DNA of 64,000 bases. It comes from JASHPR01 sp963808705. GTDB lineage: Bacteria; Actinomycetota; Actinomycetes; Streptosporangiales; Streptosporangiaceae. Under the pieces are notes generated by a model that did no database searches, was not told where the DNA came from, and saw nothing but the letters and a program-made list of their open reading frames with translations. Position numbers and translations under genes: made by a program. Positions 25,676-37,444 of this stretch are shown in pieces; position 1 is the stretch's first letter, and every line of letters begins with the position of its first letter. Location: contig CAWEHB010000016.1 of the NCBI GenBank assembly GCA_963808705.1, forward strand, positions 496,001 through 560,000. The letters run 5' to 3'.

Positions 25676-25707
25676 GCCGCGCCCGCGCCCGTCCCGCCCT
25701 GGCCGGC

Positions 25708-26913
25708 TTACCCGGCCAGTTCCGCGACCGCCGCGAGCAGCCGGTCCACATCGGACCGGTCGTTGTAGTGCACCAGCCCCGCCCGCACCGCGCCGCCCGA
25801 GTCCCGCAGGCCGAGCGCGCCGGCCAGTTCCCAGGCGTAGTTGTCGCCGTCCCACACGTTGACCTCCCGCGTGGCCAGGTGCTCGGCGACCTGGCGCGGC
25901 GTGCGGCCGGCCACGGTGAAGTACGCGGTGGCGGTGCGCCGGGCGGCCTTGCCGTAGGTGGTGACGTGCTCCATGGCGTCCAGGCCGCCGAGCAGGACCC
26001 GGAACAGGTCCTGCTCGTGGGCCGCGGCCGCGGCCAGGCCGGCCAGGAGCCGCTCGCGCCTGGTGCCGGGAGCCGGGCCGGCCAGCGAGGCCAGGTGCTC
26101 GACGGCCGCGGTCACGCCGGCGAGGTCGGCGAACGGCAGCGTGCCCTGCTCGAACCGGTCGGGCACATGATCAGGCGCGGGCACCAGCTTGTCCGGGGCC
26201 AGGGACTCGAGCAGCCCGGGATCCGCGACCACCGCGCCCACGTGCGGCCCGGCCCACTTGTACGCGCTGGTGGCGTAGAAGTCGGCGCCGAGCCCGGCGA
26301 CGTCGACCGGGCCGTGCGCGGTGGCGTGCACGCCGTCCACGTAGCTGAGCGCCCCGGCCGCGTGCGCCAGCGCGGTGATGCCGGCCACGTCCGGCCGGGT
26401 GCCGATGAGGTTGCTCGCCGCGGTCACCGCGACCAGCCTGGTCCGGTCCGAGATCAGCTCGGCCAGCTGGGCGAGCTGCAGGTCGCCCTCGGGCAGCGCC
26501 GCGTCGGCGAAGCGCGCCCTGGCCCCGGCCCGGGCCGCCGCCGCCGTCCACGGCCGGACGTTGGCGTCATGGTCGAGCCGGGTGACCACGACCTCGTCGC
26601 CGGGGCCCCAGCCCGCCGCGAGCGTGCGGGCCAGCCGGTAGGTCAGGGTGGTCATGTTCGGGCCGAGGATGACGCCCTCGGCCCGGCCGCCGGTGAGGTC
26701 CGCCACGGCTCGCCGGCACTCGGCGGTGATCGCGTCGGAGCGGCGGCTGGCCGGGAACGCGCCCCCGGAGTTTCCGAGGCCGTCCCGGTACGCGCCGGCG
26801 ACCGCGTCGATCACCGCGCCGGGTAGCTGCGTGCCCGCCGCCCCGTCCAGGTAGGCATAGCCGTCCGCCAGGGCCGGGTAGGCGGCACGCACCCGGGCGA
26901 CATCAAAAGCCAT
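25708..26913 (-). CDS. Cysteine-desulfurase-like PLP enzyme
   Basis: A 401-residue class V aminotransferase-fold protein of the cysteine desulfurase-like (SufS-related) group. Visible features: YLDGAAGTQLPGAV at the start, GPNMTTLTYRLARTL, the cofactor-contacting VDGVHATAHGPVDV, and the Schiff-base Lys in SAYKWAGPHVG. No clear catalytic-loop Cys of the SufS type is evident near the C-terminus, so real desulfurase activity is uncertain; a racemase or isopenicillin-epimerase-like role is an alternative. It starts with ATG, 32 bases from the divergent ABC exporter. Confidence 0.85.
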   Translation of the reverse strand: MAFDVARVRAAYPALADGYAYLDGAAGTQLPGAVIDAVAGAYRDGLGNSGGAFPASRRSDAITAECRRAVADLTGGRAEGVILGPNMTTLTYRLARTLAAGWGPGDEVVVTRLDHDANVRPWTAAAARAGARARFADAALPEGDLQLAQLAELISDRTRLVAVTAASNLIGTRPDVAGITALAHAAGALSYVDGVHATAHGPVDVAGLGADFYATSAYKWAGPHVGAVVADPGLLESLAPDKLVPAPDHVPDRFEQGTLPFADLAGVTAAVEHLASLAGPAPGTRRERLLAGLAAAAAHEQDLFRVLLGGLDAMEHVTTYGKAARRTATAYFTVAGRTPRQVAEHLATREVNVWDGDNYAWELAGALGLRDSGGAVRAGLVHYNDRSDVDRLLAAVAELAG

Positions 26914-26945
26914 CGCGTCACCCTACCTCGGCCGCAGATATTGAG

Positions 26946-28928
26946 GTGACAGCCCCCGGTCGCGCGGTTAGCCTGCGAATAGTGTCCATCAATCCCTCCG
27001 GCTCGCTGCCGCATGCCCAAACCCAGCCGGGACAGGCCCGGCCCGGGTCGGCGAGCCGGAACCAGGCGGGGCAGACTCCGTTCGCGGCGCTGCTGCGGAC
27101 CTGGGAGTACCTGCGCCCGTACTTCTGGCCGCTGGTGGCGATGCTCGCCGCCGCGATCACGGCGGCAGCCGCCGAGATCGCCATCCCGCTGCTGACCAAG
27201 GCCGTCATCGACGGGCCGATCGAGCACGGGAACGCCCGGGCGCTGCTCCCCCTGGGCCTGGCCGCGATCGCGTTCGGCGTGACCGAGGCCGGGCTGAACC
27301 TGTACCGACGGTGGGTGCAGGCGAGCGCGGTCACCGGCATGGAGCGGTCGATGCGGGACAGCCTCTACGCCCACCTGCAGCGGCTGCACGCCGGGTTCCA
27401 CGACGAGTGGCAGTCCGGCCAGCTGCTGTCCCGGGCCACCACGGACCTGTCCGCGATCCGGCGGTTCGCCGGGTTCGGCATCATCTTCTTCATCACCAAC
27501 GTGGTGACCTTCGTCGCCGTGATCGCGCTGCTGATCGGGCTGAACTGGTGGCTCGGCCTGCTGACCGGGTGCGTGTTCCTGCCCGTCCTGGTGATCTGCA
27601 CCCGATTCGAGCGGCGGTACCGGGTGCTGTCCCGGCGCGCCCAGGACCAGGAGGGCGACCTGGCCACCTACGTCGAGGAGGCCGCGACCGGCATCCGGGT
27701 GCTCAAGGCGCTCGGCCGCCGCGACGAGGCGGCCGCCCGGCACGCCGGCCAGGCCTCGCTGGTGCGCACGACCCAGGTGCAGAAGGCCCGGCTGCGCGGC
27801 ACCTTCTGGGCCGGCCTCGACCTGGTGCCGAACGCGGTCATCGGCCTGATCCTGCTGCTGGGCGCGCTCGCGGTCAGCCAGGGCGAGCTGAGCCTCGGCG
27901 GCCTGGTCGCGTTCATCGCGCTCGCGCTGCAGCTGGTGTGGCCCATCGAGGCGATGGGGTACATCCTGGCCTCCGGGCAGGAGGCCGCCACGGCGGCGCA
28001 GCGGATCTACGAGATCTTCGACACCGAGCCCGCCATCACCGACCCCCCAGCGCGCCGAAGGGGCGCGGTGCCGCCCGTGCAGGGGGAGTGGAAAGGGACG
28101 GGGAGGCGGGCGGGGGGCGGGGCCCCGGCGGCGCAAGAACAACGGGGCCGGCTCCGCTTCGATGACGTGACCTTCCGCTACCCGGGGGCGCCCGCGCCGC
28201 TGCTGCGCGGCGTCAGCCTGGAGCTCGAGCCCGGCGAGACCATCGCCCTGGTCGGCCCCAACGGCGCGGGCAAGACCACGCTGCTGCAGCTGGTGCCCAG
28301 GCTGGCCGAGGTATCCGGCGGGGCCATCCTGCTGGACGGGACCGACATCAGGGATCTATCCCTGGCCGACCTGCGCGCCACGGTGGGCTGCGCGTTCGAG
28401 GACCCGACGCTGTTCTCGGCGAGCGTGCGGGAGAACGTCAGCTACGGCGCGGCCGGGGCGGGCGAGGAAGAGGTCCTCGCCGCCCTCGCCGCGGCCCAGG
28501 CCGACTTCGTCGCCGACCTGCCGTGGGGGCTGGACACCAGGATCGGCGAGCAGGGGATGGCGCTGTCCGGCGGGCAGCGCCAGCGGGTGGCGCTCGCCCG
28601 CGCCATCCTGGCCCGGCCGGCCGTCCTGATTCTCGACGACCCGCTGTCCGCGCTGGACGTGCACACCGAGGCCAAGGTCACCCGCGCGCTGGCGCAGGTG
28701 CTGGCCGGGTCCACGGCGCTGGTGGTGGCGCACCGGCCCTCCACGGTCATGCTGGCCGACCGGGTGGCGCTGCTCGACGGGGGGGTCATCGCCGCGACCG
28801 GCTCGCACCACGAACTGCTCGCCACCCAGGACCGCTACCGGGAGCTGATGAGCGGCACGGCCGAGCCGGGCCGGGGCGAGGACCTGGACCCCGATCGGGA
28901 CCCGGACCTGACGGAGGCCCGGACATGA
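26946..28928 (+). CDS. ABC exporter, TMD-NBD half, degenerate ATPase site
   Basis: About 660 residues from a GTG; a second in-frame GTG 36 bases later is an equal option. Residues about 60-350 form a six-helix type IV exporter domain. The nucleotide-binding domain has Walker A GPNGAGKTT, signature LSGGQRQRVALARA, Walker B VLILDDPLSALD and H-loop VVAHRPS. Asp replaces the catalytic Glu after Walker B, the hallmark of the degenerate site in heterodimeric exporters. A 35-residue Pro/Arg/Gly stretch separates the domains and looks like inserted repeat sequence. The stop overlaps the start of the partner gene (ATGA). Confidence 0.92.
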   Translation: MTAPGRAVSLRIVSINPSGSLPHAQTQPGQARPGSASRNQAGQTPFAALLRTWEYLRPYFWPLVAMLAAAITAAAAEIAIPLLTKAVIDGPIEHGNARALLPLGLAAIAFGVTEAGLNLYRRWVQASAVTGMERSMRDSLYAHLQRLHAGFHDEWQSGQLLSRATTDLSAIRRFAGFGIIFFITNVVTFVAVIALLIGLNWWLGLLTGCVFLPVLVICTRFERRYRVLSRRAQDQEGDLATYVEEAATGIRVLKALGRRDEAAARHAGQASLVRTTQVQKARLRGTFWAGLDLVPNAVIGLILLLGALAVSQGELSLGGLVAFIALALQLVWPIEAMGYILASGQEAATAAQRIYEIFDTEPAITDPPARRRGAVPPVQGEWKGTGRRAGGGAPAAQEQRGRLRFDDVTFRYPGAPAPLLRGVSLELEPGETIALVGPNGAGKTTLLQLVPRLAEVSGGAILLDGTDIRDLSLADLRATVGCAFEDPTLFSASVRENVSYGAAGAGEEEVLAALAAAQADFVADLPWGLDTRIGEQGMALSGGQRQRVALARAILARPAVLILDDPLSALDVHTEAKVTRALAQVLAGSTALVVAHRPSTVMLADRVALLDGGVIAATGSHHELLATQDRYRELMSGTAEPGRGEDLDPDRDPDLTEART

Positions 28929-30792
28929 CCCAGACACCGACCGCCCGGACACCGGCGACCCAGGCCGCGGCGCAGGCCTGGCGCGGCATCGCGTCCGAGG
29001 ATGTCGACGACATCACGGCGAGCCTGGCCTCGCTGCTGCGGCGGCGGGGCAGGCGCCTGCTGCAGGACCTGCTCCGCCCGCACCGGGCCCGGGTGACGCT
29101 GATCCTGCTGCTGATCGTGATCGCCAACATCTGCGCCCTGGTCGGCCCGTGGCTGGTCGGGGTCGGGATCGACCGGATCCCGCAGGTGACCAGCTCGCAC
29201 GACGCGGGACCGCTCGCCGTGATCATCGTCGCGTTCGCCGTGGCGGTGGCCACCCAGGCCGTCACCACCCGGGCTTACATCGCCGCGATCGGCAGCCTCG
29301 GCGCCGACGTGGTGTACGAGCTGCGGCGCCGGCTGTTCGCCCACTTCCAGCGGCTGTCGGTCTCGTTCCACGAGCGCTACACCTCGGGCCGGGTCATCTC
29401 CCGGCAGGTCTCCGACGTCGACTCGCTGTCCGACCTGTTCGACGAGGGCCTGGACTCGCTGGTGTCCGCGGTGCTCTCGCTGCTGCTGGTCGGCGCCGGG
29501 ATGCTGCTGCTCGACTGGCCGCTGGCGCTGGTGGTGCTGGCCGGCTTCGTGCCGCTGACCTGGCTGACCGTCTGGTTCCGGCGCGAGTCGGCGACCGCGT
29601 ACCGGCGGACCAGGGAGACCATCGCCCAGGTCATCGTGCAGTTCGTGGAGACGTTCGGCGGCATCCGCGCGGTCCAGGCCTTCCGCCGGGAGCACCGGAA
29701 CGAGGAGATATTCGGCGAGCTCAACGCCGACTACGCGGCGGCCAGCCTGCGCTCCTCCCGGCTGATCGCGATCTACTCCCCGGGCATCACGCTGGTCGGC
29801 AACCTCGCGATCGGCGCGGTCCTGCTCTACGGCGGGCTGCGGGTCATCGACGGCGACATGAAGGTGGGCGTGCTGGTCACCTTCCTGCTCTACCTGCAGC
29901 GCTTCTTCGACCCGCTGCAGGACCTGTCGCAGTTCTATAACACGTTCCAGTCCGCCGCCGCGGCGCTGGAGAAGATCTCCGGGGTGCTGGACGAGGCCCC
30001 GGCCGTGGCCGAGCCGCAGGCCCCGGCGGCGCTGCCCGAGCCCGCGGGCCCGGCCGGGGGCGGGAGAACGGTACGGTTCGAGTCGGTCCGGTTCGGCTAC
30101 CGGGAGGCGCCGGTGCTGCCGGGCCTGGACCTGACCATCCCCGCCGGGCAGACGGCGGCCCTGGTCGGGGCCACCGGGGCGGGCAAGACGACCATCGCGC
30201 GGCTGATGGCCCGGTTCTACGATCCGGGCCAGGGCCGGGTGCTGCTGGACGGCGTCGACCTGCGGCAGCTGTCCGACCGGCCCTGCGCCGCGAGATCGTC
30301 CTCATCACCCAGGAGAATTTCCTGTTCACCGGCACCATCGCGGAGAACATCGAGCTGGGCAGGCCGGGTGCCTCGCGAGCCGAGATCGAGGCCGCCGCGC
30401 GCGCCATCGGCGCGCACGGGTTCATCTCCGCGTTCCCGGCCGGCTACGACGAGCAGGTCGGCAAGCACGGCGGGCGGCTTTCCGCCGGGCAGCGGCAGCT
30501 GATCTCGTTCACCCGCGCGTTCCTGGCCGCGCCGGCCGTGCTGGTGCTCGACGAGGCCACCTCGCTGCTCGACATCCCCAGCGAAGGGCTGGTGCAGCGG
30601 GCGCTGCGCACGATCCTGGCCGGGCGCACCGCCCTGATCATCGCGCACCGGCTGTCCACGGTGCGGATCGCCGACCGGGTGCTGGTGATCTCCGGCGGCC
30701 GGATCGTGGAGGACGGCCCGCCGGCCAGGCTGCTGGCCGAGGGCGGCGAGTACTCCGCCCTGCACACGAGCTGGCAGGAGAGCCTCGCCTGA
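28925..30792 (+). pseudogene. ABC exporter partner half, apparent one-base frameshift
   Basis: Second half of a heterodimeric exporter, translationally coupled to the first. The transmembrane domain and Walker A (GATGAGKTT) are in one frame. At about 30278-30283 (gaccggccctg) the frame fails just after LRQLSD; one added G restores RALRREIVLITQENFLFTGTIAENI, the signature LSAGQRQLISFTRAF, Walker B VLVLDEATS with catalytic Glu, and the H-loop IIAHRLST. The rest is undamaged, so a sequencing error is likely. Together the pair should have one competent ATP site. The substrate is unknown; lipids or drugs are usual. Confidence 0.88.
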
Positions 30793-30839
30793 GCAGGCTC
30801 ATCCCGCTTGCGCCGGGCGGCACCTGCCGGGGTGAGATC

Positions 30840-31292
30840 ATGGAGCCGATGGCCGCCGACGATGTCCCGCGCTGGCCGGGCCGCCCGCCCGGCCGGATCC
30901 GGGCCCGGGCTCCCGGCAGGCCCCCGGTCCGGAAGATCCTGATCGGTGCCGGCCTGGTCGCCTATTCCTGGATCGCCGCCAGCACCGTGCCGTTCACCAG
31001 GAACGCGCTGCTGGTCGTGCTGCTGCCGGGAGCGGTGGTGGCCACGCTGGCCTACGGGCGCCCGGTCCGGCGCATCCCGGCTCCGGAGCGCGTCGACGTG
31101 GCCGGCTTCTCCTACTGGGCGGTCTGCATCATCGCCTTGTTCGAGTGGGAGGCGGCCGCGTTCCGGGACAACTCGCTGTGGTGGCACCCGTCGCTCACCG
31201 CCCTGATCGACCCGATGCTCGACGTGCGCCCGGTCAAGGCCGCGGGGATCCTGGTCTGGCTGCTCAGCGGCTGGGTGCTGGTGCGGCGGTGA
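30840..31292 (+). CDS. Hypothetical membrane protein, 150 residues
   Basis: ATG behind GGGGTGAG. A basic, Pro/Arg-rich N-terminus is followed by about four hydrophobic segments (ILIGAGLVAYSWIAAS, ALLVVLLPGAVVATLA, FSYWAVCIIALFEWEAAAF, AAGILVWLLSGWVLV). No family recognised. It follows the ABC exporter by 47 bases and precedes a second small membrane protein by seven bases, so the last two probably form a unit. Confidence 0.75.
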   Translation: MEPMAADDVPRWPGRPPGRIRARAPGRPPVRKILIGAGLVAYSWIAASTVPFTRNALLVVLLPGAVVATLAYGRPVRRIPAPERVDVAGFSYWAVCIIALFEWEAAAFRDNSLWWHPSLTALIDPMLDVRPVKAAGILVWLLSGWVLVRR

Positions 31293-31299
31293 CGGCCCC

Positions 31300-31500
31300 A
31301 TGGTAACCCGGATGATCACGATCGTCGGCTTCGCCGCGGCCATCGGAGCCCTGTCCGCGCTGGAGTTCCTCGGCCGGCGGAAGGATTCGCGGATCCCCAC
31401 GCTGGGCGAGTGGCTCGGCTACGTGATGCGCCCGCGGGCCGGCCGCCTGCTGATCCTGCTCGGCTGGCTGTGGCTCGGCTGGCACTACTTCTCCCGGTAG
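31300..31500 (+). CDS. Small membrane protein, DUF6186-like
   Basis: Sixty-six residues (an ATG four codons in is an equally good start). Two hydrophobic helices, ITIVGFAAAIGALSALEFL and LLILLGWLWLGWHYF, flank a polar GRRKDSRIPTLGEWLGYVM loop. The RIPTLGE-x2-GYVM loop and the ending WLGWHYF resemble actinobacterial DUF6186 proteins as I remember them. Function unknown. Confidence 0.7.
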   Translation: MVTRMITIVGFAAAIGALSALEFLGRRKDSRIPTLGEWLGYVMRPRAGRLLILLGWLWLGWHYFSR

Positions 31501-31534
31501 CGGCAGGCGCGGGCGCGTCCGCTAGGCTGACCGC

Positions 31535-31957
31535 GTGATCACGCGTCGCAAGCATGTCAGCGGCCAGGCCGAGGCGGAGTACGCGGCGGATGCCGCCCTC
31601 GCCGCGCAATTCGACGACCTGCTCGCGGCGGCGCGCGCCGCCGAGCAGGCCTTCCGGAACGCACAGGCCCGCGGGCTGCCGGACCGCGAACTGTATCCCC
31701 TGGCCCAGCGGCTCGACACCGCGCTGACCGACGCGATGCACGCCGCGTACGCGGCCCAGCGCGCCGAGACCGGCCCGCGCGGGTACGAGGACCGGATCTA
31801 CCGGCGCAAGGCCCTGGCCAGGTCGGCCGTGCACGCCTGGCGGGACGAGGCGGAGCGGCTGCTGACGCTGCGCGAGACGCACCGGCTCACCGGCATTCCG
31901 CCGGTGCCGCTCACCGACCTCCCGTCCGGCGAGGCGGTCCCGTACGTGGTCGCCTGA
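31535..31957 (+). CDS. Hypothetical protein, 140 residues, helical
   Basis: GTG start. Soluble, rich in Ala, Arg and Glu, predicted almost entirely helical (DDLLAAARAAEQAFRNAQARGL, SAVHAWRDEAERLLTLRE). No motif recognised. It stands alone on the plus strand ahead of the DUF5999 gene. Confidence 0.65.
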   Translation: MITRRKHVSGQAEAEYAADAALAAQFDDLLAAARAAEQAFRNAQARGLPDRELYPLAQRLDTALTDAMHAAYAAQRAETGPRGYEDRIYRRKALARSAVHAWRDEAERLLTLRETHRLTGIPPVPLTDLPSGEAVPYVVA

Positions 31958-32144
31958 GCCGGCCCGGCCGGGCCCGCCGGCGTGTCGCCTTTCCCGCGTT
32001 GCCGGCCTGGGTACAGGCTGGGCGCAGGCGGTAACGGCAGGTAGCACCTTCGTACCAGAACGCGTACCCGCGGAAAGCTACAAAGGGTGGTGCGGAAAAC
32101 AGTCACAACGAGCCATGCCGTGCCCCGCGGTACTGCTGGCACAG

Positions 32145-32150
32145 TAGGGT
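32145..32150 (+). promoter_or_regulatory. Possible -10 hexamer ahead of the DUF5999 gene
   Basis: TAGGGT, a common actinobacterial -10 form, lies about 45 bases before the ATG. No clear -35 is seen at the right distance. Confidence 0.25.
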
Positions 32151-32192
32151 GTGATCAAGACCACAACGAGGAATGACCCAGGAGGCACGCGC

Positions 32193-32447
32193 ATGTGCCC
32201 GCATACGCCACCGTGTCCGGAGGCGAGTCGCCCGGACGGCGAGGCGGCCCGGACTATCATCAGCCACCCCGAGCAGGGCTGGAGCCTGCTCTGCAACGGC
32301 ATTGTCGTATTTGAGGACACCGGGGAACTGCTCCCCGACGGGGAACCGATAGCGCCGCACCGGCCCACCGACCTGATCTCGCCGCCGGCCCGCGGCGCCA
32401 GGCGGCAGGAATCGCCGGCCGACAGCACGCAGTCGCCCGCGGCCTAG
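32193..32447 (+). CDS. DUF5999 family protein
   Basis: Eighty-four residues. AGGAGG lies eight bases before the chosen ATG, which gives MCPHTPPCPEA; an earlier in-frame ATG is discarded. The segment ARTIISHPEQGWSLLCNGIVVFEDTGELLPDG is highly characteristic of this small actinobacterial family. Two N-terminal Cys (C-x5-C) and one central Cys could bind metal. Function unknown. Confidence 0.85.
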   Translation: MCPHTPPCPEASRPDGEAARTIISHPEQGWSLLCNGIVVFEDTGELLPDGEPIAPHRPTDLISPPARGARRQESPADSTQSPAA

Positions 32448-32449
32448 CG

Positions 32450-32518
32450 AACCTTCTTAATCCGTCCGTCTCGCGCTCACAGTAAGCGGGAGTCGCGGGG
32501 AGGATGAAAAACGCTCGG
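32450..32518. repeat. Copy A of a dispersed intergenic repeat
   Basis: Matches copy B near 44.6 kb along its whole length with several mismatches. Shared blocks in order: GAACCTT, ATCCGTC, CGCTCA, AGTA, then GGGAGGATGAAAA. It fills the space between convergent genes (DUF5999 and the hydrolase). It has no coding potential. Confidence 0.6.
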
Positions 32519-33151
32519 TCACCCGCCCCGTGAAGGGGGAACGGGGAAGTGGGTGGGGGGCACCAGCACCTCGCGCAGCCAGGACTCGACGGCCTGGCGG
32601 ATGTCCTGTGGCCGCCGGGACAGGGCGTGCGTCTCGCCCGGCAGCACGACCAGCCGCGACGCGTCGGCGCTGTCCGGCACGCCGAACGGGTCACGGTTCC
32701 CGTTCACCACGAGCACCGGCACCCCGGCCTGGCGCAGTTCGGCCGCGCGCGAGCGCTCGGGCCGGCCGGGCGGGTGCAGCGGGAAGGCCAGCGCCACGAC
32801 GGCCCGCGCTCCGGCCGCCCGGGCGGTACGGCAGGCCAGCCGGGCGCCGTTGCTGCGGCCGCCCTGCACCAGCGGGATCGCGGGGAACCCGGGCCGGAGC
32901 GCCTCGATGATCTCCAGCCACGCCGCGTCCTGCCGGTCCGGCGACCCGGGCGCGCGGGCTCCCCTGACCTGGTACGGCTGCACCACCCTGGCCACCGCGG
33001 CGCCGAGCCGCAGGCCGGCGTCCCGGGCGGCGAGCAGGTCCGCGCTGTCCACGCCGCCGCCCGCCCCGTGCGTCAGCGTGAGCAGGAACGCCGGGCTGGC
33101 CGGCTCGTCGAGCTCGACCCGGGCCGCCCCGCCGCTGGTCACGATCTCCAT
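32519..33151 (-). CDS. Alpha/beta hydrolase, KANL3/Tex30-like
   Basis: A 210-residue protein. The segment TLTHGAGGGVDSADL is the oxyanion-hole start of this family. The nucleophile elbow reads VQGGRSNGARLACRTA with Ser. An acid-containing strand VLVVNGNRDPFG and the late His in LPGETHALSR complete the triad. Substrate unknown. The last residues (THFPVPPSRGG) are encoded by a G-rich repeat-like stretch, so the native C-terminus may have been replaced. Confidence 0.85.
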   Translation of the reverse strand: MEIVTSGGAARVELDEPASPAFLLTLTHGAGGGVDSADLLAARDAGLRLGAAVARVVQPYQVRGARAPGSPDRQDAAWLEIIEALRPGFPAIPLVQGGRSNGARLACRTARAAGARAVVALAFPLHPPGRPERSRAAELRQAGVPVLVVNGNRDPFGVPDSADASRLVVLPGETHALSRRPQDIRQAVESWLREVLVPPTHFPVPPSRGG

Positions 33152-33187
33152 CCGGGCAGCGTAACCGCGCGCGCCCGGGCGTGACGC

Positions 33188-33437
33188 TCAGGGCAGGCGG
33201 GCCACGTCGACGGCCTCGAGCTGCTGGGAGCTGAAGTTGGCCACCAGCAGCGTCCGGCCTGCACCCGGGCACGCGGGCCGTCGCGGCGACCTGGGTGGCG
33301 GGCACCGCCCGGGGCAGGCCGGCGCCGCCCGAAGCGGTCGCGGGCGGCGCGCTGCGGCCCGCGGCCGGATGCGACCCGGCCGAGCAGCCGGCGACGGCGA
33401 TCACGGCCGCGGCGGCGGCGGCCACACCTGGCCTCAC
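33188..33437 (-). pseudogene. Decayed lipoprotein gene, internally deleted beta-propeller
   Basis: The 5' end encodes a lipoprotein signal (AAAAAVIAVAGCSAGSHPA, lipobox AGC). After about 55 codons the frame breaks. The other frame then gives GRTLLVANFSSQQLEAVDVARLP and a stop, which reads like the last blade and end of a YVTN/lactonase-type propeller. The several hundred residues expected between are missing. So this is probably a deletion remnant with a frameshift; an assembly collapse is possible. Confidence 0.6.
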
Positions 33438-33515
33438 ACCCCCAGGGTAGGCCGCGGCGCGAACGCGCCGGCCCGGGTCCGGCCCGCCGGTTCCCCCCGC
33501 GGCCTGGCCACGCGG

Positions 33516-36374
<2,859 letters not shown>

Positions 36375-36778
36375 GGTTTGCTCAGCTCTCCGGTCGTTGA
36401 CGTCGGTCTTCGGGGGTTAGGAGACGCGTCGCCATGGTATCCGGGGGGTCCGACAAAACGAGGCGCTTCCGAGGTGGCGGGGTGGCGGGGGATGCGACAG
36501 GCCACCCGGACGGCAACGTTCCGCCCGGCCGCCGCATTCCCGGTGCCGTTCCGGGCCGCTGGCTGCTGGCCTGGCTCGCCGGCCGGGATGCCGGGACGGC
36601 CCTGACCGTCAGCGCCGGGCCAGCCGGGGCCGGCCAGGAGCCGGCCGGCGGCCGCGGCAGCCTCCCGCCTAAGCTGCCGAAGTGGAGCTGAGCGGCAGCT
36701 GCCGAAGTGGAGCTGAGCGGCGGCCGGGCGGCATGCTGCGGCCGGCGGTGCGAGATCGGCGATGGAGACGGAGAGAGC
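36375..36778. promoter_or_regulatory. Divergent uvrA / MBL intergenic region with a 25-bp tandem repeat
   Basis: About 400 bases without a gene I can support. It should hold promoters for both flanking genes. Near its right end the unit gctgccgaagtggagctgagcggc (plus one base) is repeated twice head to tail, perfectly, at 36673-36722. No SOS box of the actinobacterial type (GAAC-N4-GTTC) is evident on inspection. Confidence 0.5.
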
Positions 36779-37444
36779 ATGACCTACACAGGCGACGTCA
36801 GCGTCGGCGGGCCGGCCGACACCAGGGAGCTTCCCGGCCTCACCATTACCAAGGTGTCCGTGGGCCCCATGGACAACAACGCCTACCTGCTGCGGTGCAC
36901 GGGCACCGGAGACCTGCTGCTCATCGACGCCGCGAACGACGCCGACACGCTGCTGAGCCTGATCGGCGACACCCCGCTGGCCCGGATCGTCACCACCCAC
37001 CAGCACTGGGACCACTGGCAGGCGCTGCAGCCGGTCCAGCAGGCCACCGGCGCGAAGACGACCGCCCATCCCGAGGACGCGGGCCCGCTGCCGGTGACCC
37101 CCACCGACCTGGTCCGGCACGGCGACAAGATCAGCGTCGGGGACTGCGAGCTCTCCGTCATCCACCTGCGCGGCCACACCCCGGGCAGCATCGCGCTCTG
37201 CTACGACGCGGGCGGTGAGCTGGCCAGCGAGCCGCACCTGTTCACCGGCGACTCCCTGTTCCCCGGCGGGCCGGGGAACACCGAGCACGACCCGGAGCGG
37301 TTCGGGCAGCTCATGGACGACCTCGAGGAGCGGGTCTTCGGCGAGCTGCCGGACGGCACCTGGGTGTACCCGGGCCACGGCAAGGACACCACACTCGGCA
37401 CCGAGCGCCCGCACGTGCCCGAATGGCGGGCCCGGGGTTGGTAG
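36779..37444 (+). CDS. MBL-fold metallo-hydrolase, glyoxalase II-like
   Basis: A 221-residue protein; the ATG sits behind GAGACGGAGAGAG. The di-metal motif HxHxDH is THQHWDHW, with further ligands in LRGHTPGSIAL, FTGDSLFPGG and the terminal VYPGHGKDT. It resembles mycobacterial Rv1637c, which also neighbours uvrA. Glyoxalase II-type enzymes cleave thioesters such as those of mycothiol or glutathione; the substrate is inferred only. The following flavin oxidase gene overlaps its 3' end by 22 bases, indicating co-translation. Confidence 0.9.
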   Translation: MTYTGDVSVGGPADTRELPGLTITKVSVGPMDNNAYLLRCTGTGDLLLIDAANDADTLLSLIGDTPLARIVTTHQHWDHWQALQPVQQATGAKTTAHPEDAGPLPVTPTDLVRHGDKISVGDCELSVIHLRGHTPGSIALCYDAGGELASEPHLFTGDSLFPGGPGNTEHDPERFGQLMDDLEERVFGELPDGTWVYPGHGKDTTLGTERPHVPEWRARGW

